NCBI GenBank assembly: GCA_014549065.1 | Contig: JACDOX010000003.1 | Location: forward strand, 17,487,877-17,551,876 | Direction: 5' to 3' | Source: Cardinalis cardinalis | Lineage: Eukaryota > Chordata > Aves > Passeriformes > Cardinalidae | Length of the DNA stretch: 64,000 bases | In this document: one piece after another, positions 1 through 14,200 of the stretch | Position numbering within the stretch: the first letter of the stretch is position 1 | Layout of the letters: the number at the start of each line of letters is the position of its first letter | Translations under genes and position numbers: made by a program | The notes under the pieces: generated by a model | What the model was told of the DNA's origin: nothing | Database searches by the model: none | Seen by the model: only the letters and a program-made list of their open reading frames with translations

Positions 1-2399
1 TTTGGCAAAAAGTCCTGAGAACTTAGAAATATCTGACAGCCTGTGCTGAGGGACAAGTTGCCCTTACAAGTAGAAGCACTATATTTTATAAGTTCTGCAG
101 TGTTACAAGANTAGCAAAAGCTTTTTGTCCTGGTAAGCTGTTGCTCCAATGCAGCATCTGCTGCAAACATGCAAAAAATCAGANGAATATGGAACAGCAG
201 CAAGGCAGCCCATTACACACACAAAGTATAAAACAAGAAAATTCAGTAGCTACTGTGTCCAGCAGTGTCTACACACCACCAGAATCCTTCTGAAGATTAA
301 TCCCTCTTGAGACAACTCACAAATAAAATAATTCTCCTATTGGTTTTGCTTGAGGCTGTGGCAAAGTACAGGTTCAATTTATGGCAATAATCCTTTCATC
401 TTACCACCTAACACTGTGTAAATACCAGATGTAAATACAAAAGCAAATGCTTAAGGAGTTTCAGTCTGTTTACCTGTAGGACTTNTAGTTAAGGGGGTTT
501 CACATTTGCCCAATACTGTTTTTTTCTAACAGCTTCACATTTTTAAGAATTTGATTCTAAAACAACAAGTTGATAAATCAGGAAACAGATAATTTGTATT
601 TATGTGCCTGCATAGAAATGCTAGCAAATAGGAGGGAGCAGAGAATAAATTAAANTTGGGTGTGATCCTAGAATAGCACTTCATCTGAAATAGCAAGAGG
701 ACAAGGGAAAGGTATCACTGTCCTTGGCTGCCAGCTCTCTGGGTCTGGCAGGGTATGACAGTGGTCTCAGCACACACTGACAGTCAGGATGACTGTTCCA
801 CTCAATGGCCAAACTTCTCTTAGCATTGACAGGCTAACTTTTCATCTCTTACCATACCTGGATACCTCTGATGTTGTATATCATACCCATGTGAAGTGAC
901 TAATTATAAACCACAGTTTAATGTGATTCAACAAAAGTGTCTAAATGAAAAAGGCTTTATGAAAGGTGCTTCCATTAAATGTTCTCTCCCTTTATTTCAG
1001 TAGTGCGCATCACTGCAGAACTTTTACTGGACTGAGGCTTGTTCCAAATGTGACAGGAAATTTTATTTGCGGTACTGTGCTATAACTATCATCACTTAAA
1101 TAATTAATTCTAATGGAAAGGGGGAAAAATCCCCTCTAAATATANTCTCCTTATCCCACCTTAGTCAGAAATAGTTCCAGGAATGCATGCATTAANCACT
1201 TCAAGTATTATCTCTTCAGGGATTTGGCTTCTTGATTCATACCCATGTGCTCCCTCTTTTGACAAACACCACAAACAAATCTTAGTTTTACTGACTACAC
1301 AGCAAGCACATAAACAATTAAATTGTGGCTCTACAAGTGGATACACGAACATAAATCTAGAATTTGCACAGATCTTGCTTTATGGTGTTAAGTTATTAAA
1401 GAAATTAGGAAGTCACAGGCCTGGAGTTGTCTTCTACAGCCTTTCCCTAAAGCATAAAACACAGACTAAAGGACAATTCTCAGGACAGAAAAGGGTCAGA
1501 GGTATACACAAGTTAGTGGGCAGGAGAAGGCACTTTTGTCTTATGATCAATGACCTGGAGAAGGGAGAGTTTCCCAGTCTGTGGNTATCACCAGACTCTT
1601 TCATGCAGCCAAATGTCATGCCCTGCCAAGCAGCTCAAATCACGCAACTCTGTGAACAGGGGAAAACACAGCACAAAATCTTCCTTGTAAATAAGGGGAA
1701 CAGAAGACACTGCAGGGAAGGGAGTGGGAAACATGGATGNGGGGGAGGCAGGGACAATCTAAACCATGCCATGATGACACTGGAATTGGGACTGGCAGTT
1801 ACAGCTTAAGGAAAAGGACACTGGAATCATCACTAGCTTTTCTGTGAAATCAGTGACTCAGACAGTGACAGCCAAAAAACCTAACAGATCATCAGATGTC
1901 ATTCAGAAAGGGTATGAAAAACAAGTTCTTNATTTTGTGACTGTAAAAATCTTGCTATATCTACATCCTGAGCGTATGTCTGGTCATCTTGGAGAAGAAG
2001 TAAGAAAAGGANGCAAAAACCTTAGAAGAGGCCCATGAAAGGCAGCTGAAAGTACCAAGTGCATGCAATAACTACCTTATAAGGACAGACCTAAACAGGC
2101 TGGGAAAATTAAGGGGGAAAGGGCAAGACTGGGAGGGTACAAATATAATCAAGGTTTGGAGAAACCTTCAACAAATTTATGATGTGCAACCCAGAAACAG
2201 AGATAGGGCGGAGTTGTACTCTCCAAGATGCTAAAACAGTTCTGAATGCTGAGGAAGGATAGATGGCATTCTGCCTGTAGGAAAAAAGAAAAAAATAAAA
2301 GGTTGTGGAATTCCAAACAATTTAATTGATTGTGAATTAACAACAGTTCCTTTTGCTTTGCTGCTCCTCAGTTCTTAATCCACTTTGGTGTGAGTTNCT
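1..2399. other. AT-rich non-coding DNA, no recognised element
   Basis: I see no transposon signature, RNA gene or convincing exon here. Stop codons are frequent in all frames except for one long plus-strand frame listed separately (1183-1809). A short A-rich tract lies near 2281-2300. The stretch is intergenic or intronic. Confidence 0.6.
1183..1809 (+). other. Long open frame of unknown status (208 codons)
   Basis: This is the longest frame in the window that is not made of repeats. It starts at an ATG and ends at TAA. Three codons contain an N, none of which clearly hides a stop. The predicted product has no signal peptide, membrane segment or motif that I recognise; it is basic and Lys/Arg/Gln-rich in the middle (around residues 70-115). 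No splice sites or promoter could be tied to it. A 61-codon frame overlaps on the minus strand at 1434-1619. In AT-rich DNA a stop-free run of 627 bases is uncommon, but one such frame in 64 kb read in six frames can occur by chance. It could also be an exon of a lineage-specific transcript or a decayed retro-sequence. Confidence 0.12.
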
Positions 2400-2860
2400 C
2401 CACTGGCCACTGTCACTTTGGGTTTAGCACCTTCTCCTATGTTTTTTTCTGAAGTCCTGTTCAGAGAGATTTTCATTCCTGCCTTGCTCAGACACCCCCT
2501 CTAGACCTTGCATCTCCTCCTGTTTCTCCTTTCTTTGATGTCTGTTCTCTACTCCTCCTGCCCCGNTGCGCTTCTTGTTTCTCCTTTGCCCCTGCTCAGG
2601 ANTCCNTCCTGGCATTCTCTCTTGCATCTCNTGNTTTTTTTGCCAAGGGGAAAGTGTCTGGCACAGACAGCCCCTGACCCACATGCAGAGAGGTCTCCCT
2701 GCAGTGTCCCTGCTACCAAACTCCTGTCTAAGACACAGAGAGCAGGAATTATCCCATCTGTGTTCATTCTCACTGCACACTGCTGTGTCCTGTGAGAATC
2801 CAGCCCANTCCCTCTCCTTGACACTGTCAGAGGAACCCAAGGGCTTTACACAGTAATTTT
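2400..2860. other. Pyrimidine-rich, N-clustered segment
   Basis: The plus strand is rich in C and T, with many CTCC/TTCTCC-type words between about 2420 and 2640. Five of the window's Ns fall within 2566-2634. The bias keeps frames open on both strands (for example 2424-2840 minus and 2508-2795 plus), so these are judged to be composition artefacts. The clustered Ns suggest a polymorphic or poorly resolved stretch. No transposon family was recognised. Confidence 0.4.
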
Positions 2861-5800
2861 TTTGGGTCAGACTGTGCTGCCAGCCATGAAATATGTCAAG
2901 GCTCCTTTAAATCAAAACCATGGCCTGAGGCAAATATGAATATATGTATTTGTTCAGAGCTTTGATGACATCTTGATTTCACATATGAAGTTTCTGCAAA
3001 ATCTATTTATCTACATTTCCTTACCTAACTGTGCATGCTGACCCCACAAGAATTTTAAATGGCTTCGGAAATTAGCATTTTAAAAATCCAAAAGAAATGG
3101 TTATCCATTACAACAGAATTGTAATATTCTTTCTTACCAAGTTTTGAACATCTTAATTCCTATTCTACAGAAGGATTTCTCAGTCTCCAGCCTTGTAATA
3201 GCATTTGAATTTCCACCAGCACAAAACCTCCATTTGCACTCANATAAAATAAAAATACATTTGTAAAGTAGTGTAGCTAAAACAATCTTATTTTCCTACC
3301 TTTTAACATAGCTTAACAAAATAATTTTTTTCAAGGCCTATTTTAAAGATTTACCAAAGCACTCATGATAGAAGTTCCCATAGCTATAAATTTCCTTAAG
3401 ATACTATTTCAATAATTTTCTCATCTAAAAGAAAACTTGCAGCTGTTGTGTTTTGAAAAATTTTGGCAGGGATCAATTTGTATGTTGTGAATGATGTCAC
3501 CATCTTGTGACAAGCTACAGAATGCTTTTGGCTGGGTCAGATTTTGTCTAGGCCACAATTATCTACATTTATTTTAAACTCTTAATTGAAATATGTCTTG
3601 GAAATGAACGTGCATGCAGACATACAGCAATGAGAAGTAATCCCTTTTGCTTGCTGCATTTGAGTAATTAATTCATGATACCAAACAATACCATATGTTT
3701 CTTCTCAATAGAAGCATTTAATTAACACATGGGATCAGACAGATTTACATAAAAGCTGGGTTTTCATCTTCACCTCCTGAGAAATATTTTCCCAGCACAC
3801 ATAGTGTCTGAAATAATTGTTTTCTNCAAGGAGAATTTTGTTCTAAACAGGTCTGATCCGCTGTATCGGTTTTAACAGTCAGCAAAGACATTTGCACAAG
3901 GTCTCAAATAGGACATGAAAAATCACCAGAAAAGCAGAGGCCGTGTGAGAAGCTCAGGGGAAAAAAGACCATGCAGCTGTCAGGCATCCCTCCAAAAGGG
4001 CTGGGCATGAGGGAGGAGAAGTGAAGCACAGAGAAAGGGAGGCTGAAGATTGACCAGGCTGCCACCTCTGCAGAATTGAATTTTGCCATCTCCAGGCCTG
4101 AGGACTAACTAAGTTAATTCAATTTGCTTAATGAGCTGGAAAGCTTCTAACAAACCCTGCTTTTAAATGTCTGGTCAGGAATACAGAAATCTCTCCAAAG
4201 CATTAAATCTACTACTTGCAGAGAAGAGGAAAAGTTCCCTTGGGANAACAAACAAGGGTGGCAAGGGACAGAAAAGGACAGAGTCCTGCAGGAGCCTTAG
4301 CAAGGCAAAGTGTTTTCCATGGGAGTACCCAGGGTTTCAGAAATGTTAATTACCTTTCCCGTCTCCAGACACACTCTGCCCTATTTGGGAGCGATCCAGG
4401 TAGGAGGCCGGAAAACAAGTTTCCACTTACAAGGGTGTTTACGGATTTTTTTCCCAAAGTTTTGATTTATTTTCTCGGAGAAGTAGATGAGGATTCTGCC
4501 CTCAGACTATTTTCCCCTTAAAAGATAACCATGAAGGAAAAACATAAATCAATCTGATGTTATGTACAAGGAATCCCTCGGTATTTTTCTCAAAGTTTCT
4601 TTCTGCCCAAAAAAATTCTCATCTTTTTTACTTCAAAAGACATTTATAGTGGCTTTAAAACTCACTNAAGGTATATGCTAATCTTAGACTTTGAATAGAA
4701 GCTTTGCTTCAATTCTATTCCAATTATTGTATGAATCTTGACAAATACAATTTCTGAAAGCATATAGAATTAATATTACACATAATTGTAATAAAATATT
4801 CTGTATCTTTTTTTTTCTTTCCTGAAGTGAGGGACATTTAAACAACATACTTGACTCTCAGGAATTTCAGCAAATTACAGTTCCAAACAGAATATTTGAT
4901 TTCCATCTACCAGATTATGTTCCTCACTGCATATTATCTGTTGTCTTCTAAAACAACAAATATTCTTGAAGAATTTATTTTAAAATATATTTGACTATCC
5001 AAGTTCCAGTTTTATTTGTACTCTTTCAACTTGGACTCTTTCAACTTGGCACAGCAGTAGGGAAAAAAGCAGACTCCACTNTATAATTCATAATTAATTA
5101 TCCATACAAAAGAAAAGTGATAATTCAGAACATATTTCATATTCCNACAAATACTCAATGTCCTTGAAACTTTTTTCTAATAGAGTTAAAGCTATTGGTA
5201 TGGGTTTGAGCAGTACAGACAGACTAAAATAAAGGTGAAATACCTCTTTTCCCACCCCCAAAGAAACAAAGCAAGGTCTCTGCTGTAAACCAGCAGGTGC
5301 ACTTCTGGCAGCAATATTCCCAAATATTTTCTGTTTCTCCAGTGAAGAAGCATCTCAAGTGAAAGAGCAAAAAAGGGAACCAGCTTTCTCCTCTCTTTTT
5401 ATTTTAAAAAAATGTTTTTTCTGGTAATAACACACTTGATGAGATGGAGAAAGAAAACAAAATCCAAGTCCCATGGTTCTTAAAGAACCTCAAATGCAGC
5501 ATTTCTGGGATGTCAGGATTATGGAAAAACCAGCCTAGCTAAATATTTACAGCTGATCAATAAGACATCATTTCTTTGTACATTACAAGTCAATTCTGTG
5601 GTTCTACAAATGTGCAAGCCATTCAAAGCTGCCTGCTCTTCCTTTTCAATGTTACTAAGCCTCATCTCCCAAAACACTGTTGCAGAGTAGCTCTCAAGTC
5701 TTGCAAGCAGCATATAGGATCTTTTCCATGAATCAATTCTCACTTTCTGTGACATGACTTTCCTGGTAACACACTACACCCAGGAGCTGGAGCCCAGCAG

Positions 5801-8800
5801 GAATTACAGCAAGACACTGCCCAGTGCTTTTCAGCAAACAGGAACTGGGCCACCTTGGTAAAATGGTCTCCTGGTTGCTGATACAGCCCAAATTCCAAGA
5901 GGAATAACAACAGGGCATAAAAAATGCTGCATGAGTAGACCTTCTATCAGGCATTTAACTGTGAAAATGAGCAACTGATCCTCTCTGCTGAAAGGACATG
6001 TTGAAAATGCTCTATTTTTATTAAATTCTGCCTGGTATGATAACAGCCCTGATAGAAACCACTGAAATGATACCAGCCCTTTTTTTCCTGGCCAGATGCA
6101 AGAGAAACCATTCTGCTTGCAGGCAAAGAATGAGGCTGCCAACTGCTTACCCTCAGTTGTGCTCTGATGTACCTGAATTACAAGATGATTATTAACTGCT
6201 GTGTTAAGAGACAGGGAAGGAAAAAACTACTTTAGAATTCTATTGTAAGGCGTTTTAGCTGTGAATGCTATTACCATTAGTAACCACAATCATTCAGATT
6301 TTGCACACAGAACTGTATTTCTTTATTAATTAGCTAAACAATGGCAATTGATGCTGTTCATGCCATTCTATTTTAACATTTCAGATACAGAGATTTGATA
6401 AAGAAACTATGAAACCCTGCCCTACATACTAGCTTTATTTGCTAAATTTCATTTTTTCAGGCTTAAGTCCACTCTATTTTACTGTAACCTATGGACTAAA
6501 ATCACTCCTCATTTCAGTAGTTTCTAACTTGTGTCTCATTGTGCTTGCTACAAGAACTATAAGTAATCAAATTTCAACCCTCTTCATCACCTTCAATTTT
6601 TCCTCAAATTGACCCATGAGGGTGACTTATTTGCTCCAGCAGTGTTGCTGAGAAGTATGGAATGTGTGTAACTTTACTATTCAGTCAGCATTAGGAAACA
6701 TTCGTTGAAAATTGCTTCATCAAGATATTCTTAAAAATAAAACCTTTTCTAGAAAACAGCCTTAGAAAACAAATACAGAATTCTAAAAAGACAGAAAATC
6801 TAGTTTTTTGAAAGTGAAAATACCATGAAGAAAAATGATTTCAAGTTTTTGCCTTTTGTATCTTCTTATTCTTTTTGCTTTTTCATTTTGCTTGATGCCA
6901 AGTANCACTTTAATACTTCACAGTTATAAGCATTACTAGCTTTCAGTGCATTCCACCTTTTTTTTTCCTTTTGGATCTGTTCATTTTTCTGATGCCATAG
7001 GAAACCCAGAACTGTAGTACCAGGAATTTGTCCTTATTTCTTATTGTAATACAGAGAGAACAATGGCTAAATTTCTTAAACACTTAAACCACTTCAGAAT
7101 GTTCTGATCCTTTATTAAATGCAGTAATTAATCCCCCAGATATTATGGCATAAGCAAACATTTTTAACTTCCATCCCCTTGTGGGATATTTGACATTGAC
7201 TTGGGGAAGGAAAGGGCACAGACAGGGCAACTCCAATCACCAGGAAATTTTTGAAGGAAATCAATTCTCTATTGCATAAACGCAGAAAAGCTGTTTTCTG
7301 ATAAAACAGCTTGGAAACTTGAATGTTCTTCTCTCTTTCCACGGCAGAAGCAAGGGCTAGGTGAAAGCCTGGGTGTGATAGCGCAGNCTGCTAGAGCTGC
7401 AGTGCTGTGACACAAAAGCACGCTGCTCCTCAGAGCATCCCTGAACTGCTCTGGGCTTGAATGCAGGGGTGCATTTAAAACACAGCAGAGATCTACTCTT
7501 AAGTAGTAAAATATGCAATAAAAGTCATGGCATTTTCATTTGTCTGCTGTCCAACACACACTGCCGTGGCTCTTTGAAAACACAGAATAATAACTAAAAT
7601 AAGAAGACATTATTTTGAGGGAAGATGTTTGAAAAATCCAGCTGTATGTTGTGCAAGTTGAAAACTTAGTGACCTTAGTTACTTCATTGAGGGTCATCTC
7701 TTCTGAAATGTGGNGAAATAAAAACAAACCCTAAAACTCATTTTTCCTCACACATCTTTCACCTGGTTTTCTTTAAACTTGAATCAATTTCCAAATATTA
7801 AAAAAACCCAAACAAACAATATGTCATTATCACAAATCTGTTATGTATCAGAACAATTACTGTCACATCTGTTAACATTTAGTTTTCCCCAACTCTTCAT
7901 CCTGTCCCCCTAGATTATGGTTTCTTTGATATAAGACTAATTCATTATGATGGGTTTTCTCTTTGCAGGTGTTCCTATGATGCCCAACACCTTGATCCAA
8001 TTTTCTTAGAGCAGGCAGCCTTTTGGTCATGAGGAAAATTCTGCTCATGATGATTACATGTGCAATGCACTAAATTGCACGAGACAGCTTTGTTTGGAAA
8101 TGCAAGAAAAATCAGGTCTCACTTGGGAGAAATGCCAAGAAAAACAATCTCAGCTTTTTCACNAAAGTGACAGACATTAAATCCACAATGAGAATTAACA
8201 AATTTCTTACAATAATGAAAATCACTAACCACTTAATCTCTCAATGCAGTTGATTTCCTCAATGTTCCTTATATCTCTAAATACATACCAGACTTTTCTT
8301 GCTTAAAAAAATCCCCNGAACAAATCAAAATGCCCCACAAAAATACTCAAATTGGAAACTCAGTAAGAATTCACTGATTGCCCCTAGAAGTTTAGTGCAA
8401 ATATACAATGATTCAGGTAAGCATTAAAGAACCACCAGCTATTTTAATATAACTATATAGTTTGACACATAAGTGAAACTCTTGGTAGGTTTTGTCACTG
8501 ATTTCAGTGGGAACAAAATATCCTGAAATAGGTATTATGATTGTTAATTAGACTCATTGAGGGGAAGAGCTTGTTCCATTCTCACAAAAGAAACAAGAAC
8601 AATTACTAGCCAAGCCTAAGCTGGAAATCTCTAAGACAAGTCCAAATATCACGTAAGAAAAATTAGGCTAAGCCAAATATCATTTATTCCAAAGCAATCT
8701 CTTATGTTTGTGATGACCAATGCTTCCAGTCTGGGCAAATAACATGATCTACAGCTTGTAAAATGTGCAGTGTCCNTCACAGGCAAACATTGTGATGAGC

Positions 8801-11110
8801 AATTCTATTTTAAAATTGATCTTATTTTGAAATCAGAAGGCAATCCTATAAGCATTTGTATGGTTTTCTCTCATGCAAAATTCTTTTAAAATAGTATGGT
8901 TTTGTTATCAGGTTGAAGTTCATCATAAGAAGCCAAAAACATATTAATAATGACAAAAAAGAATTGGTTACAGGTCTTGTCCTACAAAATCTGATGAGGA
9001 AATACATCTTAATAAAATTAATGCATAATTGATAGCCATATGAGGATTTTTTTACTTTTTCTGATCTAAGTCCTACACGTAATTCAAAAAATATTAGTCT
9101 AGAATACATCCAGGTTAAACACAAGATTAACTTTGTGAACGTAATTAGGGCAGGGGAACTGGCCTGAAAAAATGTCTCTAATTTCCCTCAGTTTNCACCC
9201 TGCAATCATCCTCATTCAAGTGTCAGATACTGCCAAATTTTACAAAATATTTATCATACAAATGGTGAACATCAGGAGGNTTTGTTAGTTTCTTATGCTT
9301 TTGTTATATTTTTGTTAATTGGATTCAATAAACACAATTAAATTTTCATGGTTTTCCTATGGAAGCTGCCTATGTGAATGCCATTATCTGTGATTTTTAA
9401 ACTTACTTGAGAGCAGTGCTGCTCTTTGTATCTAACAAGTTCAGCCACCATTGTAGTACCAGAGTGGCTTTCTGAAATTCACTAATTTATCCCCACAGCA
9501 GCCTAGCCAGGTCAGGATGTAACATCCATATTTTTAACGTGGCAAACTGACATCCTGAGTAAACTGAATTTTTGGGAGGACTAGAATCCAGCATAACTGC
9601 TCTGCCATTGTGCTGCCAAACTAGCAAAGGCAAACCTTTCTCATTCTGGGCTGTCTTCCACCTCCTGCCCTCCTCCAATGTGCNCCTTACACATTTGAGC
9701 CTTGATCACGAGGCACTGACCATGTGCTTATTCTGCCATGTGCACCAAGATCTGTCACTCTACTAAACCATTCATCTCATCCTTAAGAGGTTTTTTAGTG
9801 AGTTTTAGGAGTTATTTTATGAGCTACAACAGGTATTGCTTAGCTCCAGTCATCTGTGCCTTTATTAAGCAAGGGCATAATAAGCCTAATTATTTTGTTT
9901 TTCTGTACCTTTGTACCTCTCTAGTTTGGGATTTTTTGAGTGAGAACTCTGATGTACTATGAGAAAGGCTCAAACTTCCACTAATTCTAAAAGCAGGAAA
10001 TACCACTGAAAACCTGTTTCTCAGGGGACTCCCAACCTGAATACTTGGTTCTGAAAAATTCAGATAGTCAAAAAAGAATCTATTGCNTGGGTGTTCAGCT
10101 ATACTGGGATTTTNGAACACATTTTGTACCATATATTTGATAGGTTATGGTCAGGTCCAGAAGTCATTTAGACAATCCCTTCAGAATGCAAATTAAAATA
10201 TACAATATCTACGTTACACTGAGGCTTTTATCTCAAGTATTTACCTTGAACTTTGTGAACTACTGAACTACCACCTGAAGCAGCAGGCTTCAGACCCCAG
10301 GAACAACTTATTGACTCCCTTTTCTCTAATAACAATTCTCCAGTAAGAAAAAAAAATCGTTTTTTGCAAAATTACCCCTCTGGTAAGAGGGTTAAGAATC
10401 CAAGAATGCTTTGTACTCCAGAGACTCCTTTTCCTACATGAAGCATTTCATTTTTCCACCAAACTCATCTAGTGTATCATAATTATCATACACCCATTTC
10501 TCATTATAGTCTCTTTACTGGCTGAAGGAGTCTTATGATAGAAACCTTAATTTTTAGTTGAACCTAGAAGCAGACAATCAGACTCTGCTGTGCAATAATG
10601 GAATTTCTAAATCCTTATGATATTCATAATCTCTACAATATCCCTAAAATTTTATTGTCTACTTCTGAACAGCAAATATATAAGTTGATTTTTCAGTTAA
10701 ACACTGGAAATGTGACCAGAACTTATAAAATAATAGGAGATCAAAATGAGATGGTACTGATTTGATTTCTCTGTTCTGTAAAGCCATTTCAGGCTAATCT
10801 ATCTTTATCTTGGCACACTAGGAAATTAGGCATCNTTCAGTTTTTAACACTTACTTAAATAGCAAAGGGTTAACAATGAATATTATATATTTCAAACTGC
10901 AATCAGCCTCAATTCCTCACTCCAGAAATATAGAAATATTTCCNTTGACTACGATGAACTGTAGAAAAATAATTCTGTGCAACAAAAGCAGAAATTTGCA
11001 ACACAATGATTATCAANTACCTGCTGCTACCATGACTGAGAACATGTTTTTCATTGGCCATTCAAGACTGGACATGCACACAGGTAAGTCCCCTTCATTG
11101 TTCCCTTTCC
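2861..11110. other. AT-rich non-coding DNA
   Basis: Eight kilobases without a recognisable gene or transposon. The only structures seen are an exact 15-bp tandem duplication (5020-5049, listed separately), short homopolymer runs and a slightly GC-richer patch near 7320-7480. Short open frames on both strands (up to 103 codons at 5831-6142 minus) have no recognisable motif. Confidence 0.6.
5020..5049. repeat. Exact 15-bp tandem duplication
   Basis: The 15-base word ACTCTTTCAACTTGG occurs twice head to tail with no mismatch. It looks like a recent replication-slippage duplication in otherwise unique sequence. Confidence 0.9.
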
Positions 11111-11222
11111 ACAAAAAAAAACCAAAAGCAAACCAAACATCACCACAAAAAAAAACCCCAAAAAACCAAAACAAAACACAAAAAAACCAAGAAAACACAC
11201 AAAAAACCCCCCAACCACCACA
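11111..11222. repeat. A/C-rich low-complexity tract
   Basis: About 110 bases of irregular A runs interrupted by C, CC or CCCC, with almost no T or G. It is a decayed simple repeat of the CAAAA/CAAA type. The strand bias creates spurious open frames on both strands (10876-11235 plus; 11013-11357 minus), which I do not regard as genes. Confidence 0.9.
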
Positions 11223-14200
11223 TATAAAGCTTTGATTTCTTTCACTGTGCATTGTTGAAACAAAGAATGTGTGTTCCTCCACTGATTCAATGCAGAATTT
11301 AAAGTCACACTGTACTTCAGAAGCACAAGGGTGAACAATTCCTCTTTTTGAATACATCCAAAGGAATGGCTATTACAAACACGNTCAAATGAAGAAATGC
11401 TTAAAACAGCTATTTAAAATCTACTGAAATCATGTGCATTTTGATGTATACTATTCAAGTGGACTTCAGGAACTCATGTNATAGCTTTGCACAGGAATTC
11501 TCTCCTAGGTAACATGTAACTTGCCTGTCTATACTAAGTAATTTAGGCAACATCTTTTTCACCAGACACAAGATTCACTTTATACACCACATATATATAT
11601 ATGTGATTTATAGANAGCTTATATCACAGGATATAAATTCCACGGATTGACTTTTTTGACCAATATTTAACATATATATAATTCCATCAATTCGACCTTT
11701 GAAGTCTTACCTTTAAAATCTGGCATTTCTTTCAAATCAATTAGTCCCTTAACATCAACTTCTTATTAAGCCATCATGAATAANTGATTAATATTTAGTA
11801 TCAATAATTCACTTGGATCCACATGAGCAATAAAAAGCTGTTGTCTTGAATCAGAGAGGGGAGTGTGTCATGGTCATGAGTACTTGGCCTATCTACTCCC
11901 AACAGGAGCAGCTAAAAGCTAGATGCGAACATTTTTTTGTTGTTTTTTTCAATTTAAAATCAAATTTTTCCCATTCACAGTGGACAGTTATTAAGCAGAT
12001 GGTCAATGAAAAAGCATGNATAAATCAACAATTTGCTAATATTGTACCTACAATTTTCTGCTTTGTTTTTTTGCATGCCAAAAAAGTGTCAGAGTAGACA
12101 TTACCTATCAATGCCAAACAGCTTAAGACAAACTCTTGATGTTAACAAAAAGGCATTATTCTCAAGATCTGATTAACTGCCAGTCATTACAATCATTTCC
12201 ATGTTTCCATGGACCTTCTGCCATCAGCAGTGTTTTCCTCTGCATGCTGTCTATTCCCCATGGCACTGCAGCCCCTTTGTGGCATTCAAGAGAGGCTCCC
12301 AGTGATATTCACAGAGATCATCCCACAATGTCAATTCCTCAGCTATTAGTGCAGTTTCTTGAGATTACTCCAGCTGAGGCACTGTTTCCTTTAATTTGGT
12401 TTGTACTGCTTTTGAGAAAAACAATATGTGAAAAATAGTTCTATATTCAGGCCAAAGAATAAAACTTAGTCTTTAGTCACCCATGTTCAGACATAGAGAG
12501 ATAAAAAGGGAAAAATTTTCAAAGGAAAAGAACAGTGGCTTAAAATATAACACTCATTCTATTAGCATTTGTCTCTAAGTAGGAGTCCAGTTGTCTAAGA
12601 GTAAAACACAATTGGTTTCATGTTTTGCTTGAATTCATCATTTCTACTTCATATACCTTCTGCATAAAAGCACAATTAGGGGGGGAAAAAAGGGAAAAAA
12701 ATCACTTTTGACTGAGAAATAGGATTTCTTTCTAGAAGAAAGACACATCAATAGGTAAGTTTCAACCTCATACTGAAAAACTTAACATTCTGCTTCAAAC
12801 TACTAAAAATCTTGTGTTTCTCTGAAGCTGTTGGCCTAAAACTCCTGCATGTGTCATCCAAGTGCCAACAAAGCAGACAAGCAGAGTAAAAGCNGCAAGG
12901 CAAGATCTGGGAGCCCCAAACAAATGAAGGGTGAGACACGAGCCTTTATTAAGAGCAAAAGGCAAAGCTCAGAGCTGGCTCATATCACTAGATTGTCATA
13001 GCTGGCACTGGCAGGAAGGGACTCCACTTTTTATTGGGCAACAGCTAATATTACAGAGGCTTTACTGACTACTATCTATAGGAAGCTGTGGCAGATTCCA
13101 TCAGCAGAAGTTGACACAGAGCCAGCCTCCAATTTTACACTTTGCCAGAAGTCAAGAGACATCAGACACCTACTGACAAACAGCAACTCTTTGGGAGCTT
13201 TAATNCACTTAAACTCACAAATGCTTCTGAGATGGTTTATCTCTTTTGGAAGTGTAAGAGACATTTATGGCTCTTCAAGACAGTATTTTACAAATTCTAG
13301 CAATGCTACTTGCCTTCCAGTCTAGATTATTGCCTTTGTGCAAAGAATACAAGCTGGTGGTTGACAGTATATTTCCTCTATGCATTTATTTCATTCAAAT
13401 TCACAGAGATTCCTTGTTTGTTCATGTTTCAGAAAGTAATTAAGTATTGGACCTCAAAAAAACAACAGAAAGAATGGGATTCTTTGCTCAAAGAGGACTT
13501 CCTGTCACCAGGAAATTAAATGTTTCTTCTGGCAGACAGTAAAGTACACACAGAAATAAAAATTAATCTGTAGGCTTACACTTACATGCTTTCTCAAAGT
13601 TAATTAAGAAGGAAGGTTACCCAAGGTTCAATGAATGAGGCAATGCCAANTTAGGAAGTGATCTCAACTTACAAGGGAGCAAAAATACAAAATTTCAATN
13701 GTTGAGCAGATGGAATAGATGCTTGTATTCTCTGATTTTTTGAAACTGTGACTGAACTCCTGTATCAATGCAGGTGAGGTTTACACAGAGCAACACACTC
13801 CCAAAGATGAATGACAAATTGACAAAAGACTGGATAATTAACACAGAAACANGGTAGGTCTTGCATGCTTATTAGCCTGACTTGCCTAGATATCAAGAAC
13901 ACACAGAGGGAAAACCAGTTCCCAATTCATGCACATGCAATTCNAGAACCGAAATTCCACAGCTGCAAAAATTTCCCAAGTTTTCACAACAGTAAAAAGA
14001 ATAATTAAAAAAAAAGATCAATTGCTTTAACACTATCAGTGTTATAAAAAAGGGGGGAAAATCGATACTATTTTGGGGGTGACAGTAGTTTCTCAATCAT
14101 CCTGTAATTAGTGACTTTGACAAGGATTAACTCGTGGATCTGTTTTACCATTTTACTTTTCATTTTCACCCCAAGACAGGGCTTAGGAGTGACAGTACAA

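Noticed and set aside
2424..2840. 138-codon minus frame and overlapping frames of 91-95 codons
   Set aside because: The segment is pyrimidine-rich on one strand, which removes stops from both strands; several N codons further inflate the frame.
10876..11357. Open frames of 95-119 codons rich in Lys/Asn/Gln/Pro or Phe/Gly/Val
   Set aside because: They are produced by the A/C-rich low-complexity tract at 11111-11222.
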